Source of the DNA: Gammaproteobacteria bacterium
GTDB taxonomy: Bacteria > Pseudomonadota > Gammaproteobacteria > GCA-001735895
Length of the DNA stretch: 40,496 bases
NCBI GenBank assembly: GCA_009937625.1
Contig: JAACFA010000001.1
Span: 1-40,496, forward strand
Direction: 5' to 3'
Position 1 is the first letter of the stretch. Each line of letters begins with the position of its first letter. Shown here piece by piece: positions 37,031-40,496 of this stretch. The notes beneath the pieces were generated by a model. That model saw only the letters and a program-made list of their open reading frames with translations. It was not told the origin of the DNA and made no database searches. The position numbers were made by a program, and so were the translations under genes.

Positions 37031-38023
37031 CTAGGTGACGATGCTGGTACCGGCCTGCTGTTGCTGGCAGCGTTGATAGGCCAGGGTGGCGATGGCGGTA
37101 TCCTGGATTCCGGTGCCGGTCAAATCGCACAGCGTGGTATCCGTGCTCTCCTTGCGCCCCGGTTGCTGCTGCGATATGACCTGCCCGAGTTCGGGGAACT
37201 CCTTCGCGGGTGACACCAGCTGCTTTTCGATCGCGTGATGTAATTCGCCCAGAACCCTGGTCTGCGATAGCCGATCGCAGAAATATTGCGTTACGTTGGC
37301 GACGATCTGCGGATCGATTTCATTCTTGTGTTCGGAGTCGGAGCCCATCGCCGTTATGTGTTGCCCCGGCTTGATGTGCTCCGCCAGCAGAATTGGCTTG
37401 GTCGAGGGGGTCGTGGTGACGATGATGTCGGCGTTGGCGGTGGCCGTGGCGACGTCCTGGCAGGGAGTCACTTCAAATCCCAGCCGCTTGCCGAGCTTCT
37501 CGGCGGCGGCCTCGGCCCTGGCGAAATCGCGGGCCCAGATCGTGGCCGATTCGATATCGCGCACCAGCGTCAGGGCCTCGAGCTGCAAGCCGGCCTGCAC
37601 GCCGGCGCCGAGGATCGCTGCGCTACGGCTGTCGGCGCGCGCGAGGTACTTGGCTGCGACCGCGCCGGCGGCAGCAGTTCTGACATCGGTCAGGTAACCG
37701 TTGTCGAGCAGCAATGCCTCGACCAGGCCGGTGCGCGTGCTGAACAGCACCATTAGACCGTTGATGCTGGGCAGGCCGAGACTCGGATTATCGAAAAATC
37801 CGGGGCTGATTTTGATGGCGAGGCTGTCGACACCCGGGATATAGGCGGTTTTGACATCGATTTCGCCATTGCTCTCGATGATGTCCAGGCGCATGATAGG
37901 CGGCATCACGACGGCCTTGGTGGCGAGCGCGTCGAACGCGTTTTCGACGCATTCGACGGCGGCCAGGTCGAGCTGGATCAGGCTACGCAGTTCGGATTCG
38001 GTCAGGATGCGGATATCTGGCAT
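37031..38023 (-). CDS. eutC: Ectoine utilization protein EutC, ornithine cyclodeaminase/mu-crystallin family
   Basis: AAILGAGVQAGLQLEAL; DVRTAAAGAVAAKYLA; HITAMGSDSEHKNEID. Confidence 0.75.
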   Translation of the reverse strand: MPDIRILTESELRSLIQLDLAAVECVENAFDALATKAVVMPPIMRLDIIESNGEIDVKTAYIPGVDSLAIKISPGFFDNPSLGLPSINGLMVLFSTRTGLVEALLLDNGYLTDVRTAAAGAVAAKYLARADSRSAAILGAGVQAGLQLEALTLVRDIESATIWARDFARAEAAAEKLGKRLGFEVTPCQDVATATANADIIVTTTPSTKPILLAEHIKPGQHITAMGSDSEHKNEIDPQIVANVTQYFCDRLSQTRVLGELHHAIEKQLVSPAKEFPELGQVISQQQPGRKESTDTTLCDLTGTGIQDTAIATLAYQRCQQQQAGTSIVT

Positions 38024-39000
38024 TAGAGTTCGTAGTCCTCGTGGTTGACGATCTTGCGGTGCAGCTCCATGTCGATGTTCTTGCCGCTGAGCAGGACGAC
38101 GGTTTTGTTTCCGGGGGTCACCTTACCCGCCAGCAGCGCGCCGATGCCGACCGCACCGCCGCCTTCCAGGATCACCTGCTCGTTGAAGTAGGCGTGGCGA
38201 ATGCCGTCGGCAATATCTTCTTCGCCGAGTAGTACCATTTGATCGACATAGTCGTGCACGATGCCGAAGGTCAGGCGGTTATCCAGGCCGATACCGCCGC
38301 CGAGCGAGTCGGCGAGGGTGGGCAGTTCTTCTACCTCGACCGGCTTGCCGGCTTGCTGGGAGGCGTACATCGCGCAGCCGCGTTCCATCGAAATAGCGAC
38401 GATACGCACATCGGGTTTTTGCAGCTTGATCGCGAGCGCGATGCCGGAAACCAGGCCACCGCCGGAAAGCTGCACCAGCACCGTGTCGAGGTCGGGTACC
38501 TGTTCGAGCATCTCCAGGCCCAGCGTGCCCTGTCCGGCAATGACATGGGGGTGCTCGAAAGGCGGGATCATGGTGTAGCCTTCCTCGCTGACCAGGCGCT
38601 TCGCCTCGACTTCGGCCTCGTCCTGGGATTTGCCGACGATGCGGGTTTCGGCGCCGAGCGCGCGGATCGCCTCGAGCTTGTTCTGCGGCACCAGCTCGGA
38701 CATGCAGATGATGCAGGGCACGCCCGCCTGCCGCGCCGAGTAGGCCAGGGCGCGGCCGTGGTTGCCGGTGGAGACCGCGGTGACGCCGGTGGTGCCGGGC
38801 GCTAGCTGCAGCACCGAGTTCATCGCGCCGCGCAGTTTAAACGCACCCGTGGTCTGCAGGTATTCGTGCGCCAGCAATATCTCTGTATCGAATTGCCGCG
38901 ATAGCGATGCCGAGGGCGTGATGCGCAGCGGGACAATGTGGGGCGCGATACGGCTGCGCGCCGCCTGGATATCTTCGAGCCGGATTTCAGGCCGGGTCAC
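38023..39000 (-). CDS. eutB: Threonine dehydratase-like EutB (PLP, fold type II)
   Basis: TTGAFKLRGAMNSVLQL; STGNHGRALAYSARQAGVPCIICM; SGGGLVSGIALAIK; 1-bp overlap with eutC. Confidence 0.8.
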   Translation of the reverse strand: MTRPEIRLEDIQAARSRIAPHIVPLRITPSASLSRQFDTEILLAHEYLQTTGAFKLRGAMNSVLQLAPGTTGVTAVSTGNHGRALAYSARQAGVPCIICMSELVPQNKLEAIRALGAETRIVGKSQDEAEVEAKRLVSEEGYTMIPPFEHPHVIAGQGTLGLEMLEQVPDLDTVLVQLSGGGLVSGIALAIKLQKPDVRIVAISMERGCAMYASQQAGKPVEVEELPTLADSLGGGIGLDNRLTFGIVHDYVDQMVLLGEEDIADGIRHAYFNEQVILEGGGAVGIGALLAGKVTPGNKTVVLLSGKNIDMELHRKIVNHEDYEL

Positions 39001-39931
39001 GATGCCTGGTCCTCGCTATGCTGGTGCAGGATGCGAGCGCACATCAGGTCGAGGTGGCCGCCGCCGCCGTTCTTGAAAACCGTGATTTCGTCGTCGGACC
39101 GACGCCCGCCGTGACGCTGCTGGCACAGGTCGGACAAATCGGCCAGCACGTCGGCCTCGCTGATGACGCCGCTGGCCAGCGGAATCATCAATTCGCCGAT
39201 ATGATTGATCGTGGTCTCGCGCGCGTCGACAAACAGGCTGCCGCGCTGCAGCACCGTGTCGTCGGCCTCGCGCATCTCGGCGGTAAAGGCGCCGATCAGG
39301 TCGACGTGGGTTCCGGGTTTCAGCCAGGCGCCCTCGATGATCGGGTCCTTGCAGCCGATCGCCGAGCAAATCAGATCGGCCTGGCGGGCGCCGGACTCGA
39401 TATCGGCTATCGGTTCGAAACCGACGTTGGGGAATTTTCCGGCCAGACTGTCGCATAGTTGTTGCGCTTTATCGGCGGTTCGGTTCCAGACCTGCACTGT
39501 TTTCAGCGAGGGGCGGATTTCGCAATGGGCGCTGACCAGGTGCGGCGCCATCTGTCCGGCGCCGATCATTAGCATCGACTCGATATCCTCGCGCGCCAGC
39601 AGCTTGCTGCCCAGCGCCGAGTCGCTCGCGGTCTTGAGCCAGGTCAGGGCGGTGCCGTCGAGGCAGGCGATCGGTGTGCCGTTGACGCCCTCGAACAGTT
39701 GTGGGGAAATACGGTGATGACCTTGGCCCCGACCGCTTTCTCCGGTTGCCAGCCGGTGCGGATGAAGAAATGGCTAACATTGTCGCTGTCATCGGTCGAT
39801 TCCATCAGCATTTCATCGACCAGCCCGATCGGTTCGCGATGCATCGCGGCGAGTTCGTCGACCAGGGTCGAGAACGGCAGGCAGTCGAGTAATGTATCGG
39901 CGTCGAGCATTAACATGAGATTGTTCACCAC
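38997..39931 (-). pseudogene. Second ornithine cyclodeaminase/mu-crystallin-family gene, frameshifted near 39695-39706
   Basis: N-terminal half in one frame (MVNNLMLMLDADTLLDCL...VGAKVITVFPHN), remainder in another frame (QLFEGVNGTPIACLDGTALTWLKTASDSALGSKLLAREDIESMLMIGAGQMAPHLV...). Confidence 0.7.
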
Positions 39932-40024
39932 GACGCGAAGCCGTAGACTCTAATAATGTGTCAGGGGGTGGGAGTGTACTCAAATCGCGCTGGCATTAAC
40001 AATTCAATTTTAGCGGGAGCCAGC

Positions 40025-40496
40025 GTGTCTGAATATCATAACGAACTCGGTCAGCCGATTGGATTTCCGGTCGAAAACTGGCGGCCCTGCGAATATCCCC
40101 GTGGTGCGCAAATACAGGGTCGCCTGTGTCGCCTGGAACCGATCGATATCGATGACCATGCGAGTGACCTGTTCGATGCCTTCAGCAGGGACCGGGACCA
40201 GCGTAACTGGACTTATCTGCCCTACGGGCCGTTTGCCACCGAGGAAGAGTTGCGTGCCTGGATGTTGTCCGCCTGTCTCGGCGACGATCCCTGCTTTTTC
40301 AGCGTCATCGACAATTCATCCGGTAAAGCCGCAGGGGTCGCCAGCTACCTGCGCATCGAGCCCGGGGTGGGCGTGATCGAAGTCGGGCATATCCACTTTT
40401 CGCCGCTGATGCAGGGTAAGCCTGTTTCGACCGAGGCGATGTACCTGATGATGCGCCAGGTGTTCGACGTCTGGGGTTATCGGCGCTACGAATGGA
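40025..40496 (+). CDS. GNAT-family N-acetyltransferase (3'-truncated by window end)
   Basis: GTG start; MSEYHNELGQPIGFPVENWRPCEYPRGAQIQGRLCRLEPIDIDDHASDLFDAFSRDRDQRNWTYLPYGPFATEEELRAWM...GVIEVGHIHFSPLMQGKPVSTEAMYLMMRQVFDVWGYRRYEW, open to window end; absent from the ORF track because it has no stop. Confidence 0.8.
   Translation, partial: MSEYHNELGQPIGFPVENWRPCEYPRGAQIQGRLCRLEPIDIDDHASDLFDAFSRDRDQRNWTYLPYGPFATEEELRAWMLSACLGDDPCFFSVIDNSSGKAAGVASYLRIEPGVGVIEVGHIHFSPLMQGKPVSTEAMYLMMRQVFDVWGYRRYEW

Overview
This is a gammaproteobacterial-looking chromosomal window, moderately GC-rich and densely coded. From left to right it contains: (1) the 3' part of a Met/Gly/Pro-repeat protein gene and a lipoprotein gene; (2) a divergent set of exported sulfur/thiol proteins (SoxXA-binding-like protein, tandem-thioredoxin protein, 64-aa secreted peptide, rhodanese, thioredoxin-like protein, DsrE-like protein) with an FNR/ANR-like palindrome in the divergent intergenic region; (3) housekeeping and signalling genes (SrkA-like kinase, NUDIX, signal-peptide-less M23 protein, permease-like membrane protein, cNMP-binding Ser/Thr kinase); (4) two SDRs plus a Rieske oxygenase, a fatty acid hydroxylase/sterol desaturase, a class III cyclase, an EamA transporter, an alpha/beta hydrolase and an LLM flavin oxidoreductase; (5) a complete nine-gene V/A-type ATPase operon with a near-consensus FNR-like site placed where a class II activator would sit; (6) a Lys/Ala-repeat histone-H1/AlgP-like protein and a Ca2+-type P-ATPase; (7) tRNA-Pro(CGG) with a 26-bp perfect inverted repeat at its 3' end and a 14-bp direct repeat of the tRNA 3' end 250 bp away; (8) an ectoine catabolism cluster (eutB/eutC/doeA/doeB) with an apparently frameshifted second ornithine-cyclodeaminase gene; (9) a GNAT gene truncated by the window end. 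The best candidates for new biology are the exported sulfur/thiol module with its small peptide, the possible oxygen-responsive control of the V/A-ATPase, and the tRNA-Pro footprint. All functional calls come from reading motifs by eye. No database search was run.
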